NCBI GenBank assembly: GCA_001949185.1 | Contig: BDGG01000005.1 | Location: forward strand, 1,167,249 to 1,231,248 | Source of the DNA: Ramazzottius varieornatus | Lineage: Eukaryota > Tardigrada > Eutardigrada > Parachela > Ramazzottiidae | Direction of reading: 5' to 3' | DNA length: 64,000 bases | Shown here: positions 13,101-26,353 of the stretch, piece by piece | Position numbering within the stretch: the first letter of the stretch is position 1 | How the letters are laid out: each line of letters starts with the position of its first letter | Notes under the pieces: generated by a model | What the model saw: the letters and a program-made list of their open reading frames with translations, nothing else | What the model was told of the DNA's origin: nothing | The model's database searches: none | Position numbers and translations under genes: made by a program

Positions 13101-16100
13101 GCCAAACCATTCCGTCAAGAGAGGTTTACCCAGCAGCTCGGGAGATGGAATTAAAACCGACGAGTAAGTGGGAAATTAACTGTACACCGCTGGTCAAAAC
13201 TGAAAACCGGGTGACGTCATGCTGCTATACTTCATCCCAAAACAAACGTACCTTAGGGCAGGGTTGTCGTGAGCTCCGTTGACGCGTTTATACTGGCCTC
13301 GAGCAGTCGCGCTGGAGTTTATTTTTGACTGTCTACGTATCCTGTAATTTTGAATTGATAATACTTCCTTCACGATCTGGTCTCACTTTAGGATGGTATA
13401 ATGCCCTGTCGCCTTCCTCTTGAGCTAGGAAATGGCTCTTAAGGTATTTCAAGGCTTGGAGAACTGCTTCGACGAGGTGTCGGAGCAGGTTTGTGAGGAC
13501 TTAAAGACTGGAGTTGCGGATTGAGGATCGTCGACAGTTGGTTCTGGTTTCCGGTTTGGTATCAATGGCTGCATTGTTTCGTGACTAGCATGCCTCACTT
13601 GTATTTTTTCTCGTTCAGCTGACGTTATTGGCTCGCATACGCCCCACTTATCGCTCGGCAGGAAGCTGGTTGGAAAGGCATGCGGATTGAGGCGAGAATG
13701 GAAACTGGAGAGCTTATCTGGTGGTCGTGGATTGAGTGAGGCCATTTTAATATCGTAACTTTTGAGCTCACTCTTTTGTAACCAAAGTCGTACATCGGTG
13801 TTGGTGTGAAGAGTAAAGACCAGGTGTCATTCAGAGGTTATCTGTCGGCTGCTATCTAGTTGCAGACCCGGCGTGCTTAGGCCTAATTATCGAGCTCCTC
13901 TTCCTTCTGTCAAAACGGACGCTGTGTCTTGTCCCGACCCGTCATCATTGCTGGAAATACGCCGTGTTTGATTTAGCACGAAAGTTGGCATAGAAGGAAA
14001 TAAGAGCTGAAGAGAGCACGTGGATGCATTCTTCCTCTTCAAGAATTATTCAAATGCAAATTACGACTTGACGAAATTGCCAACCTCATCTGATGAGTCA
14101 TCTTGATAATTGGTGGAAATTAATTATTCAAATTCTTCCGAAGGTTTTTGTGTACTCTCCAATGACGCGGAATTTCGACTGGACTTCCTTCAAGCGAAGG
14201 CTGAAGAAAGGCGTGCCTAGAGTCAAGTTCGGACCATCGTTTTCTGAAATACTCAAAATCAAGTGAGAAATTAACGTTTTTAGCAGGGATATCTTTGGGT
14301 TTTTAACTTTTTCTAATGGTCTCGTTTTCGTTAATGGATGTGCAGTCTGCGTTTTTTGGCTCTTGAAGGATGTGCTTTTTCGTCGCCGTTAATGAGTCAG
14401 GACAAGTGCAGCATGACGTCGAGATCGTCAGTGTTTTACTCTGCGGTAGCGTGAAGGGCTGTCAAGCATTCACTTTGCCGTACAGTTCTATGGCCATACT
14501 AATGGCGTGCTTTTGGCATGACGGAAACGAGGGTGTGGATGTGTTGCTTATCAGCCTTGTCTCGTTGTCTGATTTCTGTCTGTTGGTATCATCCTCGTCG
14601 CTTCCGCTATCACACATGGGGTGTTCTGGCGTTTTTGTGGGGGATATCGGGTTGTCAATTGGCGTAATCGACCCAAAAGATGAGCCAGCTGGTCTTTCTC
14701 TTCCGAGATTGTCACAGCAATGGAATTTTGTTCGAGTGTTCTCATTTTCAGAAAGAGGGAAGCACGAGGAATCACTGTCTTTGTGGGCGTCACTTCATCG
14801 GGGTAGTACACTATAGTAACATGCGTCGTTTTCTAGGAGAAGATCCAGTCTTGAACCGATAAACCGGCGCGCAGGTGAAACAGGGTCTTCGTTTGCGTAG
14901 AGGTGATCTAATGTGTTCGGTGGTGCAAGGTTTAACCTCCTCTGTTTCCCCTTACCAGAATGTGCATCGGTGAAGCGGGGATCTCCATCAGGAAAGCGGC
15001 TCTTTTCCGATTCAGTGGCGCATTTTTGAACCTTGCCCCGATCAAGTGATGCGCAAGTGCGGCTGAGGGTTCGGTAGTTTCTTATTGGGTTGCTCAGCTC
15101 AACTCGCGCATTCTTTTTTCAGTGAATGTTTTGCCTCGGTCAAGTGGCGCATTTGATGCAATGGGTGTTCTGATATCGGTTTAGATAGCGAAGCGGACGT
15201 GAACGATATTCTTTGAACCGGAAAATCTTTCCAGACTCAGCCATATCGATTGGGATACACTTGATCGTAGGGCAAGCCGTTTCCTGGGTCTTATGGTGGC
15301 GGAAAAGGATTTGGGTGAAATGTTTGCACTATGATATGGTTATTACCCTATTTTAGAGACGCCCATTTTGCACTATTATCTTTGTAGACTCAGGAAATGG
15401 TGGCGCAGTCGCCACGCTCGACCATATCAAGTCAAACAAAAGAAGGTCCACCTTTGCTCTACAAATACGATGAAAGTAACCACAGCGGTAATATTCCATC
15501 AGATCGATTTCTCTTCTCGTGAGAAGCCAATCACGAAAAGAAGAATACGCACCAATAACGATATGCCCGTTTTTAGCTTCTAATCTAATTCACCTCATTT
15601 CGAAGAGGGAGTGGAATCCACACTGGGTTCTCTTGGTTGACTGTGTATTATCGATTTTTCGGTGCGGGAAGCCTGTTGGAAAGAGGAACAGGATAGACAT
15701 AGGGAAGCTTTTTGGCTGGTCTATTCCCCGTCCGATTGGCCAGTCTATCAAATGGCTTCCTGGTAGAGCAGCTCGTGTTGTCGGTCATGTGAATGTTTAG
15801 ATTTCGCGGGATCAGCTTCCTCTTGGCATGTCATATTGGGCTCCACCTTCCTCCTCAATCTAGGTTGATTATTGTCTGTGCACGACTCGTCTTTCGGTAC
15901 TCCCACGAACTCAGTTTGTGACAGTCCCTGTTGAGCCTCGGTTATGGTATGCTGTAATCTACCCATCAGATTTATATAATTACTAAAGAAGGAATAATTG
16001 AATGTTATTCGGTCGTCAATCAGATCAGGATATACCGAATCTTTTCGGAGGAGTTTTGGTGCGGGGAAATTTGCTTTGGTTATTGCCTTGGAATTTTGTG

Positions 16101-19100
16101 TGTGGCTGGTTTCGAGGAATGTTATTTTTCGAAAAGATCTCCGCGCTGTTGCACGTGAGATTCATGCCCCAGGTCGCTGTGAGTTCGGGCAACGATGAAA
16201 ACACAGAGGGGAGTCTTGTTGGAGTGAAAAGTGACTTTCGTGAAGCGGATTCAGCAACAAGGTACCAATTTTCAAAGCTTTATGGCGTAACTTTACGGCA
16301 ATGCCGTGCGCTTTTCGACAGTGTCAGTTTTGTTACCAGTGCGGAGGAGGAGAAAGATCGGTCAGATTAGATAGAGGCTAGGTTCAGCTGTGGTTTCAGG
16401 CAATCATTGTTCGTTGCAGGTTTTTCTTCGTTGGTGGCGTCATAATTGTGGGCTGTAGGTCATACTGTAGGAAAAGCGTGTCAAGTGGCACCTTGTCTCA
16501 GTTATGTACTCATGTGTCTGATTGCGATGTCCAACGGACAGACGCCGATTACGATTTACCCAGCCCCAGAGTTGTCGCGAACGATGTGCCTTAGGAGATC
16601 CTCCGTCAGAAAAGACGGTATTGAAAATGGCAGACACTTACGTAGAAGCTCTTCCAGAAGCATCGGTAAGCAGTCCTCAAACCGGAAGTCCCGATCAACT
16701 CGCTGTGATGAGGAACTAAGCTCAGAGGATCAGTCTGAAGATCTTTAAATATGATACTGGGCTGTTTTTAAGGCCTGATGTGTAGGGAACAGCAAAGCCC
16801 ACTTCCAACAATCCGGCTTGCTGAAACAAATGGAGATGAAACTTCCGTCGCTGTGCTACCTCGACTTGCAAGAGTCTACACGGTGCATCAAGTGCATTTC
16901 GTTCCGCGCCATTGTCTGTCCAGTTTCGTAATAAATTCACCAAGACATAATCCCGTTGTATTCTCCACCACATTTCGTAATCAAAAGTTAAGGAGGTCGA
17001 AGCTGTGGGAATATTTGGAGATGGGCAGGAAATTGCGCGCTTTATTCTCGTGCTTGGCCTGCTCGGCCCGCTGGTCTCCATGGAAAAAGGGGACGCGTAC
17101 CGTCACCAGCACAATAGAGCGAGCAACTACCAGCACCATACTACCTGCTTCCGAAGACAAGTTCACGGATACTTTTCACTTTGATCTTATCGATAGCGTT
17201 GCGTGAGAGTTCGTCTTTTGATCGCTCACTCTTTTTCCTGTCGATATTTTGTCCCATTTACACGTACTTGCGGTTGTTGTCGCATAGCGCATTGTCATGC
17301 CTGATCTTCTTGTTGCAGTGATGGAGGATTCCGCGAGGCTCCTGCCCTGTACGCCCGGTCTTCCTCCTCGACAGCTCCGGCCAAGTATGCCAGTAACGCA
17401 GCCAACCATGTCCGGCTGGATGCTGGAGAGAACGCGACGCCGTACCCGGTGAACGGGCTGTCGTACCGCACCATGCCCGAACGTATTCCTACCGGTGCAG
17501 TGGACACTACCGTCATGACCAGTCCCGTCCACCTGGTCTCCTCCAGCAACGTGACCAGACCCAGGAAAGAACTGGTCTTGCCTTCCGATAGCAACGGCAA
17601 CGGTCTCAGTTTATCCAGCCTCACTTGCATTAGAATCAAACCTGATTCCGATGGCAAGTTTGGCTTTAACGTTCGGGTAAGCAAAAACATAACGACTTTG
17701 CTTGTCTCTCTGGAACCTGCATACAACGGCATTTCAGCGCGTCCATTACAAGCTGTATGCAGATGAGTGAGAAATGTGAGAAATTTCTCACTCACCTGCG
17801 TACATGAATTGTGCAATGGAAGCACGATGAGGTGTATGCAGATGTGTGACAGGTCTTTGGACGCTTCCTTCGAGAAGGCTTATTGCATGTGTGAGTGGAG
17901 TGGAGTTTTGATGAGGATGTTTCTTGTGATTTGTAGGGCGGTATCGACCTGAATCTTCCTGTGATTGTCACACGAGTGGCACCCAACACTCCGGCCGACT
18001 TGGCAGTGCCACGCCTGCACGAGGGCGATCAAGTGCTGTCCATTAATGGGCGAGAAACAGCCACCCTCACCCATGATGAGGTTGTTATTCTCATCAAATC
18101 CTCGAGGGAAACCCGCAGTGGCGAGCTCGTCCTCTACGTCAGACCAAATAGTGAGTATAGTATTTCAGGCTAATGAGTAAACTGAGTAGTTAACGTTATC
18201 GAAAGCAAAGACTCGTGAAATGTTTGAAAAACAGCTACATTTATTTTGACCTTATTGGGGCTTAACCGGCTTATCCATTTTATTTGCAGTTTATAATGGC
18301 GGCGATGAACAAGAGCCCGAATTCCAGTATATTCCAGACACGCCCAGAGCCCCGAATGGCCACAGCGGGAATCCACTTCAAGAGTCCATATTACTCTTGG
18401 CTGATGGGCTTAAGACCAACAATGCCATGCTGCATTTTGAGGTAATGGAGAGTTTTGATGTGCTAATTAAATTGGCGTGCCGACATTGTCTGTTGGTAAT
18501 GTAATTCTTTATGAAAAGTAAGAAAGAATCACCTAATAAAATTCGCGTCATCGTTGCAGCAACTGTATCGCAAGAACCCGAAAATGTCCATGAAGGATGC
18601 CGAAATGCCTATGAATAACGCGAGAAACCGGTACAAAGACGTTCTACCATGTAAGCGAACCGAAAATCAAAGAAAGAAACCTCCATCGGAAGTTCAAAAT
18701 TCAGTTGCAATTTTCCGAATGAATTTCTGAAGTTGTCGGTTTTTAATGGTACGGTATTGTTTTTTAGATGATGCCACGCGCGTTTTTCTTCAGCATAACG
18801 AGTCCGGCAGTGACTATATCAACGCTAATTTTGTCAAGGTACGTGTCTGGAATTTTCTAGTTGGAAATATCCCGTTATTTGACCCGAATGACCGGAAGTC
18901 AAAACGGGGGCGCACGAACGTGAGGCGATTCCCGGGAGGAAACTGCACCTGTCTGATATTGCTAATGAGAATTGTTTGTCTATTGCAGATGGAGATTCCT
19001 ACATCGGGCATCGTCAATCGATACATTGCGGCACAAGGTCCCCTTCCCCACACCGGCTCGGATTTCTGGCAGATGATTTGGGAGCAGCAGTCTACCCTTG

Positions 19101-20377
19101 TGGTGATGCTCACTTCGCTGGTCGAACAGGGCCGCGTAAGTCTTTTGATTAAGAATCTCCCACACGTCCGTACACATATTGATGAGAACCAGAGCAGAAC
19201 CATCAGCAATAATTGCGCCTAATAGTATCCAAATATATATCTTTTATGCTGGTTGATTTTCATGGAACTTAACCTAGACAAATAAAGTCGACAAGAACGC
19301 TTCTCCAAGTCACGCACGGTTTTAGCCAATATCGTCGAAAATGTGCGTCACTTGGGAAAATAATGTTGTCTAGTATGTTTGCTGATCGCCCTTTATGTTT
19401 CTATTCCATACTTTGATTTTGTGTTTTGCTTGCAGATCAAGTGCCACCAGTACTGGCCGAATCTCTACGAGACATCCGAATATGGACCGCTACAGGTGAC
19501 TTGCATGAAGGAGCAAGCGCAGGACTGTTTTGCATTCCGAGAGCTGTCGTTGATTCATACCGAGGTGGGACTTTGCTTTAGATTTACGAGTGGGGTGTCT
19601 GTTTGTTCGGCCACGACTTTTGTTTATTTGCTCTGCTTTGCTCTATCGTAGACCAACGAGGAGCGACACATTACGCACATGCAGTATATCGCCTGGCCCG
19701 ACCACGGGGTGCCCGACGACGCCAGTGACTTTCTGGAGTTTGTCATTCGGGTCCGCCAGCATCGCGTGGGCATGGGCGAACCTACTGTGATTCACTGTAG
19801 TGCTGGTATTGGTCGTACAGGCGTCCTTATCCTCATGGAGACCGCCATGTGCCTGATCGAGGCCAACGAGCCCGTCTACCCACTGGATATTGTCAGGACC
19901 ATGCGAGACCAACGCGCCATGTTGATCCAAACCACTGTAAATTTACTTCTCTGGAAACTTTGTTTTCTCCGGTCTTCCCTTGTGATCTGCTTATGTGACA
20001 ACTGCTTTTCTGCTTTGCAGAGCCAGTACAAGTTCGTGTGCGAAGCCATCCTTCGAGTTTTCAACGGTAAGCAGTTGCTAAAAGGCGTCTCACACACCCA
20101 CATACTCTCGCACCGAGTAGTTGACTGGGTGACCGTATTCATGTGGCCGTCAGGGGAAACACTCGACCACCTGCGTGCAGTCACCTGGAGCAATGAACCG
20201 TCGTAGTGTATGCAGGTAGCTGTCAGACGGTATTCTCAAACACCCGCAAACACGCTCGGTTTGTAATTTGCCGAGCGAGTGTATCCATGTTCTGGGCTGG
20301 CGGTTTCTCAGTGAAATCATCAGTGACTTGTTCCTACAGATGGGTTGGTGAAACCACTGGATGACTACCGGAAGTGA
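7109..20377 (+). CDS. PTPN4: FERM-PDZ protein tyrosine phosphatase (PTPN4/PTPN3/Ptpmeg orthologue)
   Basis: A cytosolic, membrane-associated tyrosine phosphatase. Twenty-one coding exons join in phase to 992 residues: 7109-7264, 7337-7462, 7552-7673, 7775-7872, 7962-8082, 8167-8254, 8341-8429, 8579-8642, 8709-8869, 10580-10651, 12813-13163, 17319-17676, 17937-18150, 18290-18441, 18560-18650, 18768-18838, 18989-19135, 19436-19564, 19652-19936, 20021-20066 and 20340-20377. The FERM domain covers roughly residues 15-340 ([24 protein letters not shown]) and is followed by the FERM-adjacent GRTE stretch. A long Ser/Asn-rich linker comes next. The PDZ domain (about 585-680) shows [27 protein letters not shown] and [11 protein letters not shown]. 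The phosphatase domain (about 715-985) shows the WPDHGVPDD loop, the catalytic [11 protein letters not shown] loop and a Q-loop at QYKFVCEAI. It ends [11 protein letters not shown], like human PTPN4. ATG 7109 was chosen because its frame matches the family N-terminus. Human PTPN4 is 926 aa; the excess is in the linker. Confidence 0.95.
9937..10032 (+). other. Coding-like 31-codon ORF in a PTP intron
   Basis: The ORF starts [17 protein letters not shown] and reaches FEPEL before a stop, with a potential donor (GTGAGT) just before that stop. Its length does not fit as an in-phase cassette exon. It could be an alternative first exon or chance. The rest of intron 8870-10579 shows nothing else I can support. 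Confidence 0.2.
10652..12812. other. PTP intron, no further feature seen
   Basis: A 2.2 kb intron of the FERM-PTP gene. It is rather AT-rich, with no convincing ORF on either strand. The open frame from 12616 is intron reading into exon 11; the acceptor at 12811-12812 marks the true exon start. Confidence 0.6.
13449..15966 (-). CDS. Candidate nested antisense gene in the PTP intron
   Basis: Within the 4.1 kb intron 13164-17318 three minus-strand frames look coding and share a hydrophilic, disordered composition. They are 15966-15748 (starts [20 protein letters not shown], later [16 protein letters not shown]); 14813-14483, open without its own ATG at the start ([19 protein letters not shown], then [20 protein letters not shown]); and 13745-13449 ([33 protein letters not shown]). 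I could not find splice sites that join them cleanly. The plus-strand ORF opposite the second (14370-14816) is hydrophobic and may be its shadow. The family is unrecognised. Confidence 0.25.
16446..17206 (+). other. Coding-like plus-strand stretches of uncertain status
   Basis: Two plus-strand segments in the same PTP intron look protein-like. One at 16446-16748 ends with an Arg/Ser-rich tail ([20 protein letters not shown]), then [13 protein letters not shown]. One from about 16992 reads [18 protein letters not shown] and ends with a stop near 17180. Either could be an alternative linker exon or 3' end, but neither fits the phase of the main model. Low confidence. Confidence 0.2.
17711..17845. 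repeat. TACCTGCATAC-family repeat with inner hairpin
   Basis: Starts AACCTGCATACA, then AGCTGTATGCAGATGAG, a perfect GTGAGAAATTTCTCAC palindrome, CACCTGCGTACA, and GGTGTATGCAGATG. It lies in the intron between the two exons encoding the PDZ domain. Confidence 0.5.
19275..19385. repeat. Foldback element copy 2 (GTGGCGCAC family)
   Basis: Arms CCAAGTCACGCAC and GTGCGTCACTTGGGAAAA, with tail TGTCTAGTATGTTTGC. A diverged copy in the intron before PTP exon 18. Confidence 0.6.
20085..20220. repeat. TACCTGCATAC-family repeat
   Basis: Contains CACCTGCGTGCAG and ends GTGTATGCAGGTAGCTG, the same end sequence (TATGCAGGTAGCTG) seen at 31660-31673. It lies in the last PTP intron. Confidence 0.45.
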
Positions 20378-20982
20378 CCATAGTTCGCAGACTGCCTCGA
20401 ACGCTGATACAGACTCTTTCACCCCCTATAAAGAAAAACAAGCCCACCCTCCTTCGCTGTAGGGAACGAAAACAAAGTTTGTTCCTGACTGATTGGCCCA
20501 ACGGCGATTTTACCGAGCACAAATCTGTTAGCTTGTTTCAAGTCTTAGTGATGCGTTTTCAGTTGAAGTTTTATACTAAAATGGTTAAATTAAGATTTGA
20601 AAAAGATAGTAGACTTTGGGTTTTAGACAAGCGATGGTGAATGCCGCTCTGAAAAAATTCTCGGTGTACCTTGCGTGCAGCTGCTGTGATTATATTTCAT
20701 ACGTTTTAGCGCAGTCGTTTTCTTTGGTATCGTCTTCGAGAAAGCGAGCATTGCACTTTATTTTGCAGTAGCAAGCCTTGCTGGCGAACAGAAAACTACC
20801 CATGTGTTTTAGATGTTTTTTTTCTAACGACGGTTTTCCAGCAGAAAATATAACAAGTAATTCACACTCAAACTTCCTTCTGATGATAATTTAAAACAAG
20901 AAGACTATCAAGCAGTATTAATCAGTTGACAGAACAATCACCAAACGAAACAAGTAAAGAAAGTCTACACTGTTGGAAGTCA
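20378..20982. other. Tail-to-tail intergenic region
   Basis: Separates the stop codons of the FERM-PTP gene and the minus-strand gene at 20983. It probably holds both 3' UTRs; no other feature was seen. Confidence 0.5.
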
Positions 20983-22426
20983 CTACCAGTCCTCGTCAGA
21001 AGCGCCCAGGACTTCATCAGCGGTTAGCGCCGTCGCGATATTCATTTCCTTATCTTCACCGCTCATGAAACTAGTAAATGCGTTACTTCTTTTATCTCCT
21101 TCGGGGTTTACTCTCTTCTTCCTTCCCCGTCTTCCGGGTGGTCGTGGTGCGGCAGCTTGCTGAGAAGCTGCTTCACTAGCTGGCTCCGACGGTGTTCCTA
21201 CGGAACTTGACTGGGGCAAAGAGAAATCTGGATCGCATTGGTCGGCTAATTGCCTGGCGCGTAACTTGGCCTCGCGCTGCTCCAGTCGTCGCTTCTTCTT
21301 TTCTTCCTTCTCTAACCTCCTTGCTGCTTTCTCCAGTTCTTTCTTGTGCTGGCTGCTTTGGGGTTGGGAGTGCGGAGGTGATTGAGACTGGGTTGTACCA
21401 CCGTTGAACTGACGGGACGATGGCTTGATACCGAGAGCAAAGTCTCTACGGAGGTTGGCTAAAAACTGCAGTCGGTTACCTTGCTTCTTTGGCGTACCTT
21501 TGGAAACTGGAGCAGTCATGGCACCAGGTGGAGGAGAAGGTGTTGGTGGCGTTGAAGACTTCCGGCGACGATCATAGTTTTCGTTGATCCCGTAATCGTC
21601 ATTACCTGCAAAGTACAATCTCAATAATGATCATATCCATTTTGAATGCGACATTACTAGTTTCTACCATAACTTATTCGGCGAGTAAAACAAGAATTTT
21701 ATGAAGGGATATCGGTTAAACCATTCGAACCGTGGCCAACTTGTGCGAACAAGACCGTTTTCCAGAGGGGCGCACACTTTCAGCGAAAAACAATGAAACA
21801 TGCGCCATTGGCGATGACAAACTGGTTCAACTCGTTTGCCCAGCTCCCAGTTGACACAAAGAAGAATATTTACCATAGGCTAGTGATGCTTGAGCAGCTT
21901 TCCGAGTTCTCATCTTACTATCCATGTGGTTATATACCACCTCGACACCTTCATTCTTGCGACGATAGTACCCTTTGACATGAGCAGATTCAGCAGTAAT
22001 ACGCTTTGAGCGTTTAGTGCGCTGAGCATGCTGCTCGGAATTCTTCCTTAGTGCCTCTTTGGGAATGATGTCCATCGCCGACAGTTGCCTTGCTTCTTTC
22101 CTTTCGAACTTATTCAGGTCAAAGTAGTGGAAACAAGGGAAGGAAGCCGACTGTGCACGTTCCCATTCTGCATTGGGTCTTGGGAAGATGTCGAAGGGAA
22201 GAGGGTCCCAGTTGGGCTTGGGACTGGCATAGTGAGTTAGCAAGTCGTCGTCTTCGTCGGGTAAGGGAGGCAAGGCAAACCGTTCCTCGTGCATCTTTTC
22301 TCCAACCTTCCGAGGTGAAGTGTCGAAGAAGGAGCGCTTGGTGGCCGATGAGGTGCTTTGGTTGTCTGTCCGAGCGGAAGAGGATGGTCCGAACACGAAG
22401 GTTCTTTTCACCTTGTTGTCCGTCAT
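20983..22426 (-). CDS. Basic, low-complexity probable nuclear protein, unrecognised
   Basis: Two exons, 22426-21874 and 21605-20983, join in phase (G|GT) to 391 residues. The N-terminal half has a folded-looking stretch (ALPPLPDEDDDLLTHYASPK, NWDPLPFDIFPRP, FPCFHYFDLNKFERKEARQL) followed by QRTKRSKR, which resembles a nuclear localisation signal. The C-terminal half is Pro/Ser-rich (TPPTPSPPPG), then a Lys/Arg/Glu helix around ARRLEKEEKKKRRLEQREAK, then PRPPGRRGRKKR, and ends with acidic GASDEDW. The composition suggests a chromatin- or nucleolus-associated protein, but that is inference; I recognise no family. The intron holds foldback copy 3. ATG 22426 is the first in frame. The gene faces the FERM-PTP gene tail-to-tail. 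Confidence 0.7.
21735..21850. repeat. Foldback element copy 3 (GTGGCGCAC family)
   Basis: Arms GGGGCGCACACTTTCAG and TGCGCCATTGG, tail CTCGTTTGCCCAGCTCCCAG. In the single intron of the 20983-22426 gene. Confidence 0.7.
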
Positions 22427-23243
22427 TTCCAGTCTCTTTATCTTTCGACTGGGCTCGATTCACCTGTACAAAAACGACATGTAACATATAAGATCCCTAT
22501 CAATACTACGAACGAAAGCACGAACGATATGTTGGTATCCGAATCCCCAAAGAGTGACCAGTCACTAGGTCCGATCGTGACTCTCGAGCAAAAGAATTCT
22601 GCCGCAATAGCGAAGACAAAAAAAATCGAAGAAAACGGAAGCTTTTATTCTGTATTCGGGAAGGGGGAAACCCGCTCGTCAAGCCGGGAATGTTCGGAAT
22701 GGATCACACTCTGTTGAGGGCACCCCAGATTTCGCTCAGGTTGGTTTTCCGTACTAAATTCCGTTCGCAGTTCACACTTCACAGTAGGAGGCGAACTCTC
22801 TCGTCAACTGGCGCACTGCGCAGGCTAATTCTCGCTTGTAGATGCGCCGTGTTTGACTGCGAGGTGCACCTTCCACATGAAGTGGCGCAGTGTTAGTTTT
22901 CCACTCTGACTGACCAGCGTCCTCGAATCCTGGATGCGGCTTCCTTACCAGCTTCAATCCCGCGCCAGACTGGAGTCTCGGTAAAACGGCAGAAATCTTA
23001 AGGTTAATTTGACGCGGTAATAATTAATTTTGCGAGATGAACGAAAGCGAGTTATTCAGACGGTCTGTACTCTTCCTTTTACTGTTCCGTAATTCAGTGA
23101 TCGTCAATGGAAAAGACACCATATCTGTTATCGAAGGTCTTTCATAGCGCCATGTCGTCAACGAAACCCATTGTTCTTATGTCAGCACGGAACGCAGTTC
23201 ACTTTATTTTACCAGAAATCATCGAGTAAGAATAAAGACACAT
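22427..23243. other. Intergenic, no gene recognised
   Basis: Lies between the start of the 20983-22426 gene and the stop of RPS11. At 22800-22900 there are loose matches to the GTGGCGCAC stem (ACTGGCGCACTGCGC, GAAGTGGCGCAGTG), too irregular to call a copy. Confidence 0.5.
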
Positions 23244-24141
23244 CTAGAACTTCTTGAAGCTCTTTTTCGCGCCAGAGCTTTTCGTCACTTTCAAGACATT
23301 AAAGGTAACAGTTTTACTGAGTGGCCGGCATTCTCCAACTGTCACGACATCGCCAACACTCACATCCCTACAAAAGAACAGCAAGCTATCTCATCGTAAA
23401 ACCCTGAACGATAATAGAATTTGTCTTACCGGAAAGCAGGTGACATGTGCACGGACATGTTCGTGTGTCGTTTCTCGAAACGATTGTATTTCCTGTAGTA
23501 GTGCAAGTAATCCCTTCTGATGACGATCGTTCTTTGCATCTTCATCTTCTGTACAACACCTGTGAAGATACGACCACGAATATGCACTCCACCGGTGAAA
23601 GGGCATTTCTTGTCGATGTAAGATCCTTGGATGGCCTACGATCAGACAATCAACGATCAAGAGCGATAACCTAAACAGGCAAAAACACTGTCTTTCCGAT
23701 CGACATCTTCCGTCCCGTTCTAGAGCGACTTCCAGAATACTCTTGTGTGGAAAACGGTCTCGGAACGTCGGAGGTTCATGAAAGATTACTTACTTCTCGA
23801 GGAGTCTTGAAACCGAGACCGACATTCTTGTAGTAACGGTTTGTCTTGGGCTTTACATTAGGCAATCTCTTCTTGTTCAAGAAGATGGTGGGTTGTTTCT
23901 GAAATGCTCGTTCGACCTGCAAGAAAGACAAGTCAGTCTCTGAACCTTCAAGCTGCATTTTTCCATCCGCTGTAAGATGCTTAGAAGTTTCAGAGTTTGG
24001 GTTAGATAGGTTTTGTCCTCAGATCTTGTCGGAAGACCGTCGTGGTTTTCATCATACAATAACACAGTGGATTTTCCTTCAGTGCGCATTCCAGCATTCT
24101 CCTCCTACCTGTTCAGCAGCCTGGACTTCTCCGGTCGCCAT
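23244..24141 (-). CDS. RPS11: Small-subunit ribosomal protein uS17 (RPS11)
   Basis: A structural protein of the 40S ribosomal subunit that binds 18S rRNA. Four exons, 24141-24109, 23916-23794, 23635-23430 and 23367-23244, give 161 residues, the usual length for the family. Diagnostic runs are [45 protein letters not shown] and [11 protein letters not shown]. The first exon encodes just 11 residues, [11 protein letters not shown]. Donor and acceptor phases all match. It is head-to-head with PCNA, 501 bp between start codons. Nothing unusual was seen in the protein. Confidence 0.97.
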
Positions 24142-24642
24142 GCTGGCTGACGAAAGTAGCAACCTGGGATGGAAGGCAAGGATGCAGAGGAGACAAGGTC
24201 ACGTCAGAAAATGCCAGCAAGAACCCCAAGCGGCTTTTATTGCCAGTTCCAGATGAAAATTTACAGCAAAATTGAGAGGGTGCGGCCAAACGTCTTGAAG
24301 CCAATGGAAGACAGAGATTTGTGGGACTACAGAAGGCGTACTAATCGTTCGAGCAAACATGACCAATCTGTCAATCAAGTCCGCTCAGCAGCTCGGACTT
24401 ACATACAACCGCCTTTTCGCTCCGGTTTTTCCATCCGGTCTTTCAACGGAACGTGCCCCTCCCTCCCCGGAGTGAATGAGTGATGTCATTCTTTGTGGAG
24501 TTTTCATTTTTGGCAGTTTTGCCCATTTCAAAATTCTGGTTTCCGTTCGTTTTTGTTTTGTTTGCGATTGTTACTCATTCCAGCTGCCGTTTGACATCTT
24601 CCGCACTGTTCTCCCTCTTCTTTCAGGTTCTGCAGCCTCAAG
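24142..24642. promoter_or_regulatory. Shared divergent promoter interval of RPS11 and PCNA
   Basis: 501 bp separates the two start codons on opposite strands. A short pyrimidine run (TTCCGCACTGTTCTCCCTC at about 24597-24615) precedes PCNA. Transcription starts cannot be placed from sequence alone. Confidence 0.45.
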
Positions 24643-25978
<1,336 letters not shown>

Positions 25979-26353
25979 TGCTTTGATCTCACTTGTTTCC
26001 ACCTCATTGTTGTCGTTTTGATGGCTATATTTCTCTGAAGTTTTACCTAATTTATCCTAATGCATCACCTAATTTATCCAGTTTAAAATCTCTCGACAGA
26101 GCACGGATGCATGGTTTCATATAGTTCTTTGCTTGCTACTCACTGTTTGTCGCGAGTTAGTTCGTCGTTTTATTAATTCTCGTTACTGTCACGGACCAGG
26201 AAGCCTGGCACTGAATCTTCCACCTTCTTAGTTTTTCCTGTTTCTGTTCGATGAACATCTTGCCAGAAATTTTTTTCATGTATTGTTGCATCTGCACTCA
26301 CGCACTTCGTCATCACAAAATCACACGCAAATACAACCAGAAACAAACGACAG

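Noticed and set aside
14370-14816. 148-codon plus-strand ORF
   Set aside because: Hydrophobic, mirror-like composition opposite a hydrophilic minus-strand frame. It has no splice context and fits as a shadow.
15010-15160. Possible additional foldback copies (AGTGGCGCATTT, TCAAGTGGCGCATTTG)
   Set aside because: The stem motif occurs, but without the paired arm at the right distance or the conserved tail.
22795-22905. Possible additional foldback copy near 22.8 kb
   Set aside because: Only scattered GGCGCA matches; no consistent arms or ends.
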